Counted from the first letter of the stretch, positions 1 through 20,562 are shown. The stretch: 64,000 bases of DNA from Fragum whitleyi (GCA_948146395.1 OX411555.1:58404187-58468186), one strand, 5' to 3'. The notes: generated by a model from the letters alone, not told the origin. Numbers and translations are program-made.

Positions 1-949
1 CCAAACCCTCGATCTGGTGTTTCTCTTTTGAAACATTATGTAAACCATTCAGGATGAGAGAGTGAGATACTGCATTGTAAAATTCTAAGCCATTTTCCAA
101 TTTAAGACTTTTGCTGTATTGTGATAGGTTCGAAAGCTACTCTCAAAAATGAGCACATCGTCAGTGTTGTGCTAAAATCTGGTAGAAAATCGACGACATT
201 TTGTGTGTGAATTGTTAAAGAAAAATAGAAAAATTGTTAATGTACTGAATGAATTTTTGGCAAATTTGCAGTTACAAACAAGAAGGTTGCTTTAAAAGGT
301 TGTAATTGAAATGGGTCTTGTCTAGTATGCTATATATAGTTCTGGCAGTTTTGTAGCACCAAATTTAGTAACCTGCGGTAAATGGATATATGCACTTAGA
401 AATCTTACCTTCTCTTATGAATCCTCTAAACATAAACCAAGAGCATGTCATACTAAAACTAAAAAATTCCTATTCTTTCAGGTGGTATGAACCAAGATCT
501 GTCTGGGCATTATGTGCATTCACATACTTTAGCCAAATTAGGTCCTTTGATAATCATTCATCTCTCAAAAGAATTTTATTCAATATGGCAAGGATTAGAA
601 GGTTTTTATATATGCCTGTTAAAAGACGAGAGGTATTTTGTGATCACCAATGGCATCAGTTGTCTGTGAGGGTGGTGGGTGGCCCACTGGGCAACATCTA
701 CTTCTTTGTTTAGAACACAACTCTGACACTGTTAGTCTGATTGAATTGTAATTTGGCAGTTATATTCCTCTTATGAATCCATAGTGCAGTGGACAAGAAC
801 CATAACTCTACCTAGTTTATTTTTTTGATTTATTGCCATTTGTTGTTTTTGATCAAGCTGTGTGACAGGCATATCATGTGACAATAAGCCAAATTGTTTA
901 TTATTAAGGTAATGGAGCCATATTAGTTTTACAACATTTCAGATTTGGT

Positions 950-1069
950 GATCTTTCACAATGTTGACCGAGGTTTCCTAATGAAAATCATTAGGAAACC
1001 GTGATTGACACTGTGTAAGTTCATTACTTCTGGAACATTGCAGAACTATTACAGGACCACTACCTTAAG
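950..1069 (+). repeat. Hairpin-containing dispersed repeat, copy 1
   Basis: About 120 bp with an internal palindrome (GTTTCCTAATG / CATTAGGAAAC) following 'acaatgttgaccgag' and ending in 'ccactaccttaa'. A second copy in the same orientation lies 450 bp downstream. Confidence 0.6.
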
Positions 1070-1405
1070 CTAAAGAAATTAAAGATATGTATAAGATGGC
1101 AAATGGTTATATTGTAAGGTAGTGTTTGTTAACAAAATTTGAAATGCAAATGAAATATATAATTTCATAGCAATAAAAATTATCGTCATTGTAATATTCT
1201 GCTCTTTTCCCTAGAAGGTAATTGTATCAGGTGGCGGACTTGTTTGCCTTTCTTTCAATCACACACACATGACTATTATGTTAAAAAGGACCACCTCCGT
1301 GTGCTGTGATATAAAGCCATAAACTGAGGAATATATATAAGGGCCTTGTGATTCAAACTTTCAGGTAGTTGACCCTTAAAAGTTTGAAATTATTTCGGAA
1401 CTCTG

Positions 1406-1514
1406 GATCTTTTACAATGTTGACCGAGGTTTCCCAATGAAATCATTAGGAAACCTGGCATGACACTGTTAAGGTTCATGACTTCAGAACTATTACAGGT
1501 CCACTACCTTAACC
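1406..1514 (+). repeat. Hairpin-containing dispersed repeat, copy 2
   Basis: Same repeat as 950-1069, with the same start (tttacaatgttgaccgagg), hairpin and ending (ccactaccttaa), and a few substitutions and small deletions. Nature unknown; a short MITE-like unit is likely. Confidence 0.6.
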
Positions 1515-2093
1515 TGGTATTATATACTTTCCACTGGGCAATGCAGGGTGCCATAGTTTTGGTGTTTTGAGGTAGGATTGGTCAGGATGCAGTCTTTTTC
1601 CTGATCTTGTGAAACATAATTGGTCATTTTACATTAATATACTTTGTTCAATTTCCAAAATATTAGCTCTGGTTGGCCTCCAATAAATCCAACACCTTTT
1701 TAAATTTTTGTTTCAGTGTTGATAGATGGTGCCTTTTTGATTGACTTATAGAATATGTTAATGAATATGATACATGTATTATCTGCCTACAGTATAATTG
1801 ATATTTGCATTTCCACTATGATGATCCTGATCGCGCAAATCCTGCTTTTTCACAATCCTTAACTTCGTGTTTGATAATGATTAATGCTTTAGGCTAAAAC
1901 ACAAAACAGTGTTGAAATGCTTGCCTTTAATAATAACATTTTTCTTATGTAAGGAAAGAACAATAATTTTTAAGTTTTATTAATTCAAAGAAATTATCTA
2001 CAACCTAACAATATGGACATGTCTAAGATTCAATTGTTGAGTCATTGGTAACCCACATATGTTGCATACGTCAAAAGAGACTGATATTTTTGA

Positions 2094-10107
<8,014 letters not shown>

Positions 10108-10437
10108 CACCAGCTTATCTGTGTTGTGATTTATGTGTTCATTAGTGAATAATTTGATGGTTTTGTGCAACACAGTTTGTAGTACAAATATTTATATAGG
10201 CACTTATCATTTCTCATGATGTTCATGGTATTAACCTGCTCTACATAATGCATTTACTGACAGTACAGACCAAGATCAGCCTGCACAGATGTGCAGTCTG
10301 ATCTTAGTCTTAACTGCCTGCTTTCTACTTTATCCTTGTGGGGAAAACATGACCAAGACTGGTTGAAATATCCCCAAAATTGTTTGAATTCAAATTTAAA
10401 TTTTGGAGGATAATAAGAGGTTATTTAACATTATCAA

Positions 10438-10566
10438 GTACAATACTGAATTCTATTGGATGAGTACCCTACAGAACTAGTCTATATTTGACGAGGCGAT
10501 AGCCGAGTCAAAATATAGACTGGTTCTGCAGGGTACAAATCCAATGAATTCAGTATTGTACTCGAT
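10438..10566. repeat. Near-perfect long palindrome
   Basis: Arms of about 60 bp: 'gtacaatactgaattc...ccctacagaactagtctata' is inverted as 'tatagactggttctgcaggg...gaattcagtattgtac'. The centre is TTTGACGAGGCGATAGCCGAG. The CGAGGCGATAGCCGAG core resembles the centres of other foldbacks in the window. No gene. Confidence 0.85.
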
Positions 10567-11370
10567 CATATTAAATGACATCTTTATTTCACACCATAAC
10601 CTGAAAGTTCCACAATTTACGACACTTGAGAGAGACAAAAGGAATAGATCCAAAATTATATGGAAAAGGGTGTCAAATGCAAGTCACAATGAACATGATG
10701 AAATTGAAACAAACACTTGTTCTAAAAATAGAAACCCACGTAAAATATTTATTTCAAGTGTCAAGTCGGTGCTTATTATGATTATAATACATGTATGTAA
10801 TTGACATAAAACAGATTGACTAACCGCGGTTGATTGAAATCTACATTTTCATGTGAACAAAAGATATTCTAGACACAACATCATGTGAACAAACAATATT
10901 CTAGACACAACATCAGTTTTGTGACTCTCTATGTCACTTGTATTCTTCCTTTACTTACTAGACAATGTAACAAATGAAGAAGTCAGGAATCTTAAAAAGA
11001 TCAAACTTATTTTAATACCTCCGAACAGCGGGTTTGATAAATTTGAAGAGCTATGAAAATAGGTGATATAGATATTCGGGACTGCAGCCTCACTTTCATC
11101 GTACAATATAGCTTGCCTCACTTTCATCGTACAATATAGGTTGCCTTGTTTTGGAATAAAATCTGTATTGCACAGTAGCCTCGTTCTAGTTGTACAATAT
11201 GGATTTAGATATTTCACTCTCACATGATGCAAAATAAATGATGTCATTGGTCTGAATTATTTAGGTGTGAAATAATGGTTGATACTGTGTTGGACTAAGA
11301 CATCAATTTGTGTTTGTTATAGTTGTCATTCACTGCAAATCACAAGTATCTTAACTTATCTCAAAATCTT
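10567..11370. other. Intergenic sequence
   Basis: No supported gene. Contains a short direct duplication 'tgcctcactttcatcgtaca' (11084-11130) and 'tgtgaacaaa.atattctaga' twice near 10850-10905. The small open frames are not supported. Confidence 0.5.
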
Positions 11371-11573
11371 AACCCTTGTCATGCTGATCCAGGAATATTC
11401 ATGCTGTAGCACTAGGTATAGATTTAGATCAGCCTGTACATATGTGCGGTCTTTACTATTTAACTTTTTTTTAAACCAGAAAATATTACAAATTATATTT
11501 TAAGAAGAAGTGCCTTCAGCACTTTGATTTTTAAGGAATTTAGCCAAAGATTTTATTCAGCATGACAAGGGTT
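11371..11573. mobile_element. MITE with 17-bp TIRs (AACCCTTGTCATGCTGA)
   Basis: AACCCTTGTCATGCTGA at 11371-11387 is exactly inverted at 11557-11573. The 203-bp interior includes 'gatcagcctgtacatatgtg'. Relatives: 31639-31880, 37737-37949, a partial copy near 33690-33808 and an end near 46595. Confidence 0.8.
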
Positions 11574-11902
11574 ATAGTACATAAATGAATATTTTGACCT
11601 GTTATGCTAACATTTTCCCACGAAACAAATTTTATGCACTGAAAATTATTAAGAGGGAAAACATTGCGTAAAAAGCAGAAATTACTTTTCTCAATGTTTT
11701 CTACATTATTTTACAGTCTCTTTTCAATTTTTATGCTCACTGAATCAACCTTTGCAAATTCTTTGAAACTGGATAATTCTAATATTGATTGGTTTGTAGT
11801 ATTTGGGTTAGACAACTAAAATTGAAAAGTGAATCATTTTGGCAGATTTTCCTGGACAACAGATCAGTTTCATTTAGTCAATTGCATGCTAAACATTCTT
11901 TG

Positions 11903-12802
11903 TTAGCTCACCTGAGCACAAAGTGCTCAAGGTGAGCTATTGTGATCACTCACCATCCGTCGTCCGTCCGTCCGTCAACAATTTCTTTAAACATCTTCTC
12001 CTCCTAAACTGAAGCCGAAAATGGCTGAAAATACAAGAAAAAATTCTTCTCCTCCTAAACCACAAGGCCAATCAAGCTGAAACTTGGCTGGGATGATCCT
12101 TTGGTGAAGCTTTTCCAAAGTTGAAAGAACAATTTAATTTCATTTCTCTGGTTGCCAGGGTAACGGATTGCCTGAAAAATGGCCGAAAGTGGCTAAAAAT
12201 ATTAGAAAAAATTATTCTCCCAAACCACTAGGCCAATCAAGCTGAAACTTGGCAGGGATGATCTTTGGGTAAAGTTCTTCAAAAGTTGTTAAAAGAAATT
12301 AATTCCATCAAAAACATTGGTTGCCATGGTAACGGAATGTCTGAAAAATGGCGGAAATGGCTGAAAATCTTAGAAAAAATTCTTTACCTCCTAAACCACA
12401 CAGCCAATCAACTCAAACTTGGCAGGGATGATCCTTGGGTGAAGCCCGAAAAGTTGTTAAAATAATTTCATTTCTTCAAAAATTCTTGTTTCCATGGTAA
12501 AGGAAAAATTGCATTAATTACCAAAAATCTTAAAACAAATTCTTTTTCTCCTAAACCACGAGGCCAATCAATTTTAAACTAAGCATGGATGTTATTTACA
12601 TGTAGGTCTACAAAAGTTGTTAAATGAATTTGCCATGGCAAGAGAAAACTTGAAAATTTACGAAAATTAAAAAAAATCAAATTGCAGTTGGACAAAATTT
12701 AACCACCATAAATGTAACAAATTCTGGTATTCATAACATGGATGACAAGTTATGAGTGACTTACTCAGGTGAGCAATATAGGACCATCATGGTCCTGTTG
12801 TT
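11903..12802 (+). mobile_element. Tandem-core element, complete head and tail
   Basis: Head palindrome 'agctcacctgagcacaaagt', continuing to 'gctcaaggtgagct', then CGTCGTCCGTCCGTCCGTC. About four units of ~165 bp follow ('ccaatcaagctgaaacttgg', 'ggttgccatggtaacgga', 'atggctgaaaatctt'). Tail 'caggtgagcaatataggacc' then 'atcatggtcctgttgtt'. This is the best-preserved member of the agctcacc family. Confidence 0.75.
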
Positions 12803-12823
12803 ATCCCCCGCCGAAGAAATCTT

Positions 12824-12859
<36 letters not shown>

Positions 12860-13600
12860 ATTGTTTTTGCCATGTCCGTCCATCTGTCCATCCCTCTGTC
12901 CGACATTCGTTTCCGCGCTATTTCTTGAAAAATATAGACTGGATTTCAATGAAACTTGGCACACAGCTTCACTACAATGAGGACATGTGCATATCGTCGG
13001 GGTTACCCGGTTCGACCATCGAATTTAGAGTAACTGGCCCTGACTGTTTAAGCAATAAACATACATAGTGATATTCGTTTCTGTGCTATTTCTTGAAAAC
13101 GATAGACTGGATTTCAATGAAACTTGGCACACAGCTTCACTACAATGAGGACATGTGCATATCATCGGGGATACCCATTTTACTGTCAAATTTAGAGTTA
13201 CTGCCCCTGACTGTTTAAGCCATATACATACAGAGTGATATTCGTTTCGCGCTATTTCCTGAAAACTATAGACCGGATTTCAATGAGACTTGGCACACAG
13301 CTTCACTACAATGAGGACATGCGCATATCGTCGGGGTTACCCGGTTCGACCGTCAAATTTAGAGTTACTGCCCCCTGACTGTTTAAGCCATAGTGATATT
13401 CGTTTCCGCGCTATTTCTTGAAAACTATAGACTGGATTTCAATGAAACTTGGCACATAGCTTCACTACAAAGAGGACATGCGCATATCGTGGGGATTACC
13501 CGGTTCGACGTCGAAATTTAGACTGTTTAAGCCATATACATACAGAGTGATATTTGTATCCGCGCTATTTCTTGAAAACTATAGGTTGATGTAGATAAAA
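12803..13600 (+). mobile_element. Tandem-core element with long poly-G run
   Basis: Begins 'atcccccgccgaagaaatct', then 34 G's (12825-12858), 'tgtccgtccatctgtccatc', then about five units of ~155-169 bp ('cgctatttcttgaaaactat', 'ttggcacacagcttcactac', 'gaggacatgcgcatatcg'). It directly abuts the tail of 11903-12802. The open frames around the poly-G run are artefacts. Confidence 0.7.
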
Positions 13601-14571
13601 GATAACCTGTACCTAAGTTTGATATTAACTCCATTGACATTGAAAATATCAATTCAACGAATTTGCTTGTTTTTTTTGTATTCAAACAGGAAGGCTAGCA
13701 AAATTTCAGCCACTAAAAGAAATGTTTTGTTAAGCATTCCCCAATAAATGAAAAGAATATCTTTCTTGCTTTCATTGAGGTATGAAACTTAAAACTTAAT
13801 TGTAAAATTGGAAGAAGCAGACTCAGACATTGGTACACAGTAGCGCATACATCATTGACACCCACTCATCCCGGAATTCACCTTTTCTCTTAATATGTAC
13901 ATTATTGCATGAAATGTATGTTTTCAGGTCGTTATAGTTATGTTATCAAACAAAACCTGGGTGTAAACAGGAGAGAACATAGTTTTATAAGTAAATTCAT
14001 CTACATGTACTGTTAAAGTCTGGCTTTTGTTAATCAAATATCCTCGGTCAGGGTCTAAATGAATAAACCAGAAAATATTACAAATTATATTTTAAGGAAA
14101 AGTGTCTTCAGCACTTTGATTTTAAATATAAAGCATAAGTAAAGACGTAGATACAATTATTGCATTAAATTTTGTGACATCATAAATTTACCACGCAACG
14201 CAAGTTAAAACAAAAGTAACTGCGATGCATAACATAATTTTTCTGGCACACTCGTGGGATTGAGGCTATTTTTAAACCATTCAAATGAATCATTTTCAAT
14301 CTCTGTTTAGAAAAATACTTCAGTCTTTCTTTGTTATGCAATATATCGCCAATTCTCTTTTTTTCGGGAATAAACATTTTCAGAAACCCTCAAAAAACGT
14401 TAAAGACCTCGTGCTTTGCACTTGGATGTTCAACTTCTCTAGTCTCTGCAAATGTTTAAGCCTGAAAAAAAAGGAATAATGATATATTCAGAAAATCCTC
14501 ATAATTATGATGTAAAGACTTATATTTAGTTTGCCTCACTTTCTGTCCAGGAGTGGTACCACAGATCAATC
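13601..14571. other. Intergenic sequence
   Basis: No supported gene. A MITE fragment lies near 13765-13900 ('gaggtatgaaacttaaaac'), and 'aaaccagaaaatattacaaa' at 14069 repeats part of the 11371-11573 MITE interior. Short open frames at 14180-14479 are not supported. Confidence 0.45.
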
Positions 14572-14639
14572 GCTCAGGGCAAAACAGTTGTAACTGCCAT
14601 AAACATATAGGCAGTTACAACTGTTTCGTGCTTAGCCAT
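14572..14639. repeat. Short palindrome, GGCTCAGCACAAAACAGTTG family
   Basis: Arms 'aaaacagttgtaactgcc' and 'ggcagttacaactgtttcg' around a TA-rich loop, with outer arms 'gctcagggc' / 'gtgcttagc'. Relatives: 41572-41629, 44597-44671, 45870-45938, 60741-60812, 61207-61287. Confidence 0.85.
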
Positions 14640-14660
14640 CGACATGCTATAATTCCTTTT

Positions 14661-16021
14661 TTAGCTCCACTGGCTGAAAGCCACTGGGGCTATTGTCATG
14701 GCGTTGTGTCTGTCGTGCGTCCGTCCGTCCGTGCGTGCGGTCGTAAACTTTTTCTTTAAAAATCTTCTCCTCAGAAACTACTGGATGGATTTCAACCAAA
14801 CTTCACAGGAATGATCCTTGGGTGACCCTCTTTCAAAGTTGTTCAAGAAATTTTGATCCAATGAAAAACATGGATTTAATGGGCGTGGCTAATTTCCAAA
14901 TATGGTAAAAAGTGATTTTCCTCAGGTTCTAATTGATGGATACTGATTAAATTTTACATGAATGATCCTTGGGTGGCCCTTTATCAGTCTACCAAAAATT
15001 ATTGTGATTGGATGAAAAATATGTATTTTATGGGCAGAGGTCATTTCTCTATATGTTATATAGTGGAAAATTTGCAAATCGTTTTCTCAGAATCTAACTG
15101 AAAGATATCAAGCAAACTTTACATGAATGATCCTTGGGTGACCCTTTATCAGTCTACAAAAAAATATTGTGATCAGATTAAAAATATGTATTTTATGGGC
15201 AGAGGTCATTTCTCTATATGTTATATAGTAGAAACTTTGAAAATCATTTTCTCAGAAGGTAACCAATAGATATCAACCAAACTTTACATGAATGATCCTG
15301 GGGTGACCCTTTTACTGTCTACCAAAAATTATTGTGATTGGATGAAAAATATGTATTTTATGGGCGGAGGTCATTTCTCTATATGTTATAATAGTGGAAA
15401 CTTTGCAAATCGTTTTCTCAGAATCTAACTGATAGATATCAACCAAACTTTACATGAATGATCCTTGGGTGACCCTTTATCAGTCTACAAAAAAATATTG
15501 TGATCAGATGAAAAATATGTATTTTATGGGCGGAGGTCATTTCTCTATATGTTATAATAGTAGAAACTTTGAAAATCATTTTCTCAGAATGTAACCGATA
15601 GATATTAACCAAATTTTACATGAATGATCCTTGGGTGACCCTTTATCAGTCTACCAAAAGTTATTGTGATTGGATGAAAAATATGTATTTTATGGGTGGA
15701 GGTCATTTCTCTATATGTTATATAGTGGATACTTTGAAAATCATTTTCTCAGAATGTAACTGATAGATATCAATTAAACTTCATTAGTATGATCCTTCGG
15801 TGATCCTGTATCATTCAGCCAAAAATTATTGTGATTTGAAGAAAAGTATGTCTTTTATGGGTGGAGGTCATTTCTCTATATGTTATAATAGTGGAAACTT
15901 TGAAACTCATTTCAACATCAGTAGAAGCCAAAATTTTTAAAAATCTAGTCAAAACTTAGATTTTCTATTACAAGAAATTCAAGCCTGTGGAGCGACACAA
16001 GCCATTCATGGCTTTCTAGTA
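14661..16021 (+). mobile_element. Tandem-core element, ~163-bp units
   Basis: Head 'agctccactggctgaaagcc', continuing to 'actggggctattgtcatgg', then GTCGTGCGTCCGTCCGTCCG. Seven to eight units follow ('catgaatgatccttgggtga', 'gaggtcatttctctatatgt'). It ends 'gtggagcgacacaagccatt'. A fragment of the same family abuts IDUA exon 23178-23302. Confidence 0.75.
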
Positions 16022-16850
16022 TGTAAGAGGTCCTATTTTAATTGTTGGAATATCTACTTAGATTTTAGTTTGCCTGTCAATTGCTGTATATATTTTGCTT
16101 CTTAAAAGATTAATATATGTGGGTGTATTTATTATTTGTTATTTGAATATGTGCATGTTATTGAAGAATTCACCAAATGAATTAAAACTATGGAGAAATA
16201 TCAATTATCTTGTTCTAGATTTGTGAGACCCAAACAAGATAAATTACTTTGGGATAATTTTGCATTGTCATGTTTTTAACCAAAAGTAGTGGAGATTTTT
16301 TGTGCATGGGTGGCGAAAATAAGACACACCAAATTCAAGTATCATTCAAATGTCAGTTTTTTTAGCTTGCCAAGAATGATAGTCTCCGAAGAGCTATTGT
16401 CATACCATTGGATGTTGGCGTCTGCATTAGGTTAAAGACTTTTTTATTTTTCACAATACATGTATTAAACCTAAAGGCTTTACATTCTATAGAAACCTTC
16501 AGCAGAGAAAAGTAACAAAGGTCCTAGAAAAATTGATCTCAACCTTTTATGTACTTATAAAATCTTCAACCCCAAAATCTTAAACTTTGCTTATATTTTC
16601 TAAAGACTTCTGATATTTCAGAAACTTGATTGCTATTATCACAAAATAAAGATTGAACTTTGTGAAACAAGACCCCTTTTCCTGTTTTCTGACAGATTGC
16701 CCCCATTTTTAATAGTGACAATCCCTGTAGCCCTATAATCATTCTGTGAAAGTTTCAAGAGAACCATAATATTTGTGGACTTAATAGCGAAAAAAAGATT
16801 TCACTTTGGAAACTAGAACTGTCACAGGGAAGACTGTCACAGGGCAGACT
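16022..16850. other. Intergenic sequence
   Basis: No supported gene. 'gccaagaatgatagtctccgaagagctattgtcat' near 16371 hints at another decayed tandem-core head, but no clear cores were seen. Confidence 0.4.
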
Positions 16851-17178
16851 TATACCCCCCACAAGCACTTTGTCAAAATGTAAGTGCTATTAGTGCAGGA
16901 TGTGTTTGGAACAAATATTGAGGTCATATGCAGCATTTGCATGAAGTTTCATGATTCTAGGACGCTTGGTTCTTGAGTTAGAGTCCGGATATGAAAATTG
17001 AAAAAAAAAAGATTGACAGTGACCTTGACCTTTGACTTATGCGACCCAAAAAACAATAGGGCAAGTCCTTGAGTCATAAGCAACATTTGCATAAAGTTTC
17101 ATGATTCTGGTCGGCCGGATGGACAGACAGACATGGTGAAACCAATATACCCCCTTTACTTCGTAGGTTGGGGGTATA
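16851..17178 (+). mobile_element. Short tandem-core element (TATACCCCCC ends)
   Basis: TATACCCCCCA at 16851 is inverted at the right end as TGGGGGTATA. Two units contain 'aagtttcatgattct'; 'ggccggatggacagacagac' lies near the right end. Same general design as the larger pearl-like elements. Confidence 0.6.
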
Positions 17179-18499
17179 ATTATCTTCCTCATAATCGTAA
17201 GCAACAATCCCTACTATACTGAACATCAAAAATAACGCATCACCTTTCAGTGATAAATAGTTTTGCCCTGAAATAGAGAGATTTGCAAAATAGCTTTACA
17301 TGATTTTGACCGGCCACTTGATACATTTGTGGTAGAATTTATACCCGAACTCTTACTCTCTGGAGCAGAGACACTTGAATATGATAAACATGTTTTCTGC
17401 TTGTTCAACCTATGGAATGCATCATACGAAACTAAAGTTGGTCAAGTTTTACAGCATATAAAGGGGTAAGCAAAAAGTTGAATTTGGAAACAGTTTCGCG
17501 AATGGTAATACTTCACAGATTTATTTACGTCATTAAAATCAAAGACACTTGTACATCTCGTGGGGTATCATAACTCGACTAATGTATGGTTAATACAGCA
17601 ATTTTAACAACTCTCAGAACTGTAAATTGGGTGCAAACAGGATAGGATCGGAAATTTCATTACTCTCTAAGTTACAGTTTTTCAGGTTTTCGTTGACTAT
17701 TGATGACAACGAACTACAAAATAAAGTTTCTCAGCCGAGTATCAACTTCCTCATTTGCAAGAACCATAGGTAACACCCATTAGCAACTCAATATAATGGT
17801 CCATTGATCCCATGCCATTATGGACTGCCTTTGCAAACACCTTAAAGTTGTACCAATACCTACTAACGGACTTATTTAAAAAAAACACCAAACTTTAGAT
17901 TATGGAAAAAGTTACATCTAAAAATTTAAGTTATATGTTATTTTTGTTCTTCAGTATATTATGCTATAAAAGTTCCAAGAGGGCCCAAATTATTTTTGGA
18001 CTTTAAAAAATAAACAATATGTTTTCCACAGGATCAACCCCATATTTGAAAGTAATTATCCTTTTAATACTTCAATCATCTTGTGAAAGTTTCATGAGAA
18101 TCCAATAATATAAAATTTATAATATTTATGGACTTTATCATGTGAACAAGATTGAATTAATTAACGGTCCTTAAGATTTGATGAACTTTATTGCATGTTC
18201 CAGAATGCACTAGTTGAAATTCCTAAGTGAAATTCTATTTGGCCACTTTTCCTTTGTTTTCTGTGGGGTTGTCCTAATTTTCATAAGCAACAAACCTTAC
18301 GATCCTACAATCTTGTAAATGTTAAATGAGAATCTGATTATTGTTGTTGACTTTAATGTATAAACAAGATTGCATTAAGCGATATTCTTAAGTGAAATTC
18401 AATTAGTCCTATTTTCCTGAGTTTTCCTAAGGATCATCCCCATTTTTGAAGGCAGGATCCTTATGATGCTTCAATCATCTTGTGAAAGGCTGAAGAGAA

Positions 18500-19125
18500 T
18501 CTGATTTTCTTTAATGCTGTTTGGTGGTTTATCGAGAAATAATGGTAGATTATCACATGATTATCTCACCGCAAAAGCAGTGACAATATGAAAAACTTAT
18601 ACCCTGCTTTTGTGCATTTCATCCTATCTGACATCATCTATGCGGGGCGAAATAAGTGACGTTACAATGAACGTTGCATAGCCATCACGCGCAAAATGAC
18701 GCGCTTTACGAAAATATGCCCTAGAAATAGGGGACTGCAATGGAAATAAGAGATATCCTATCTCTTTTTTGCGTTATCCCAGGTTTGGATGTGGCAGACA
18801 TGGTATGAAAAACGCACTGTGATATATTCATTTTTATATGTGTTTTCTTAATATTTTACCATGTACTGTCATTTCCTATTTTACCTGAATAAAATCTATC
18901 TATCTATCTAAATGTCACATTTTGTCTCATTTTTGCATTAAAGAAATAGAATAATTGTTTGTTTTTTGTGTAAGATCGATGGATATTTCATTTTGTGAAC
19001 ATTATAAGCTATATTTTCACTCGTGGCTCTGCCACTCGTGAAAATATAGCTTTTGATGTTCACTCAATGAAATATAAATCGATCTTACACTGAAAAAAAC
19101 GATTATCCTCTATATATTTGTGGAC
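18500..19125. mobile_element. Foldback MITE (CACTCGTGGCTCTGCCACTCG), interrupted by a LINE tail
   Basis: Left part: 'tttctttaatgctg', 'agattatcacatgattatct', 'ctgcttttgtgcatttcatc', 'aaatgacgcgctttacg'. Right part: a long palindrome centred on 'actcgtggctctgccactcg' with arms ending 'tttgttttttgtgtaagatc' / 'gatcttacactgaaaaaaac'. The copies at 29394-29812 and 43966-44390 lack the middle insertion (18726-18905), which dates that insertion as later. Confidence 0.7.
18726..18905 (+). mobile_element. 3' fragment of a LINE with (ATCT)n tail
   Basis: Sits inside the foldback MITE. Ends 'acctgaataaaatctatctatctatcta' style, i.e. an AATAAA-like site and ATCT repeats, typical of non-LTR 3' ends. 'aaat' flanks both sides as a possible short target duplication. 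Confidence 0.55.
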
Positions 19126-19799
19126 TATCTCATAAACATGCCATCATTATAGATAGCTATGCTGACATTCTGTCAGTAGAGCTAAATATTGTTTTCTTTG
19201 AAAAATACTAATAGATAAAAGCAAATGTTATCTGCAAAAACTTTTGTAGTGATCAGATCTAAAATTTTGATAAACAAATAAGGATTGAAAAGGAAACAAC
19301 GCTGTTTATTTGTTTGTTGAACTATTCTCATTAGATCAAGAATCCACAGGACTCTCAATCTACAAAGTTAATGAGTCTTACTAGAAAATAAATCTCAGAC
19401 TTCCAGACTCCCCATACTGTTCAATGGATTGACTTAGAGAAGGAAACAATTTGCACAGATTAATCATGTTAACAATCATGTCTTGCTTAATGCTCTTGGG
19501 CTTGACAAAATGATAACTATACCTTATTTCTTTATTGTACGATCAACCAAGGTTTTATGGTAAAAGGTATAAGATAAAGAAACAAAATTTTAAAGACGAA
19601 GATAATCATGTATAATATTTATTAAAATAATTTTGATTGTCATATAATACATATCAAAAATATATTTATTCCTGTTACAAAACCACACCGGTTATCTTAA
19701 ACTTTACACAAAAACATAAACATGTATAATATACAATATTGCACTTATCTTTTTGGTATAGTAAAATGCTCATAATTATCTTGAGGATAATCATTTGTA

Positions 19800-20155
19800 T
19801 AGGTGTATTATCAATTTATATTTCATTGAGTGAATAACAAATGCTATATTTTCAAGAGTGGCAGAGCAACAAGTGAAAATAAAGCTTTATTTTTCACCAA
19901 ATGAAATATTAATAAATCTTACACAAAAAACTAACTCTTTAAGAAAGTTTGTCTCAAAATAATCACACTTCTATCAACTTTTGCATAAAAGAAATAGAAT
20001 AATTGTTTGTTTTCGTGTAAGATTATTAAATCTTTAATTTTTTGAACAATAAAAGCCTTTAGTTTCACTTGTGGTTTTGCCACTCACTTGTGTTGTTCAC
20101 CCAGTAAAAGATTATTCTACCTTACACTGAAAGAAACAATTATCCTCCATATATT
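19800..20155. mobile_element. Decayed foldback MITE remnants (two partial copies)
   Basis: 'attttcaagagtggcagagc' with its inverted arm, then a second arm pair around 'cacttgtggttttgccactc'. Same family as 18500-19125. They end just before the 3' end of IDUA. Confidence 0.5.
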
Positions 20156-20163
20156 CCATCACA

Positions 20164-20169
20164 TTTATT
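20164..20169 (-). terminator. Possible polyadenylation signal AATAAA for IDUA
   Basis: AATAAA on the minus strand about 250 nt past the IDUA stop codon. Common by chance in AT-rich DNA, so weak. Confidence 0.25.
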
Positions 20170-20416
20170 TTAGAAAGAAAACAGTAAAAATACTTGTAGT
20201 AAAAAGGTGGTCAAGAGAAAAGAGGACATAACTTTTAACTAGCAATTTCTCCTGTGCCTACAATATCATTACTTTTAGCACAGCAGCATTTTCACATTTG
20301 CCCATGGGCAACCAAAACCACATAACTTAACCCTTATTACGCTATTGCTAGAAGCTTCAAGTCCCCAACTGGTTATATGCCCAATCAAATGGTAATTAGT
20401 AAATATTTCAATTATT

Positions 20417-20562
20417 CTATGAATTTTCACATGTGTTTGTAAACTTTCTCTTCTCCCTATCATCAGGGTATTTTGCTGGTAAAGAATATCCCCCGTAGTT
20501 AGAAAAGTAGTCCACAGCTCGTACTTTATAATATCCAGTAACTAGGTCATCTAGCAATGTTC
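20417..20562 (-). CDS. IDUA: IDUA terminal coding exon
   Basis: Acceptor 'caatgtatttcag' ends at 20563; starts in phase 1 (two bases complete a Gly codon). Encodes [19 protein letters not shown], the beta-sandwich C-terminus matching human SGSYRVRALDYW, then a polar tail and TAG at 20419-20417. Confidence 0.93.

Noticed and set aside
390..717. Open frames behind an acceptor-like ctttcag
   Set aside because: No similarity to known proteins in any frame and no downstream donor fitting the exon at 2100.
12756..13068. Overlapping frames around the poly-G run
   Set aside because: Gly or Pro runs are translations of poly-G/poly-C inside a repeat.
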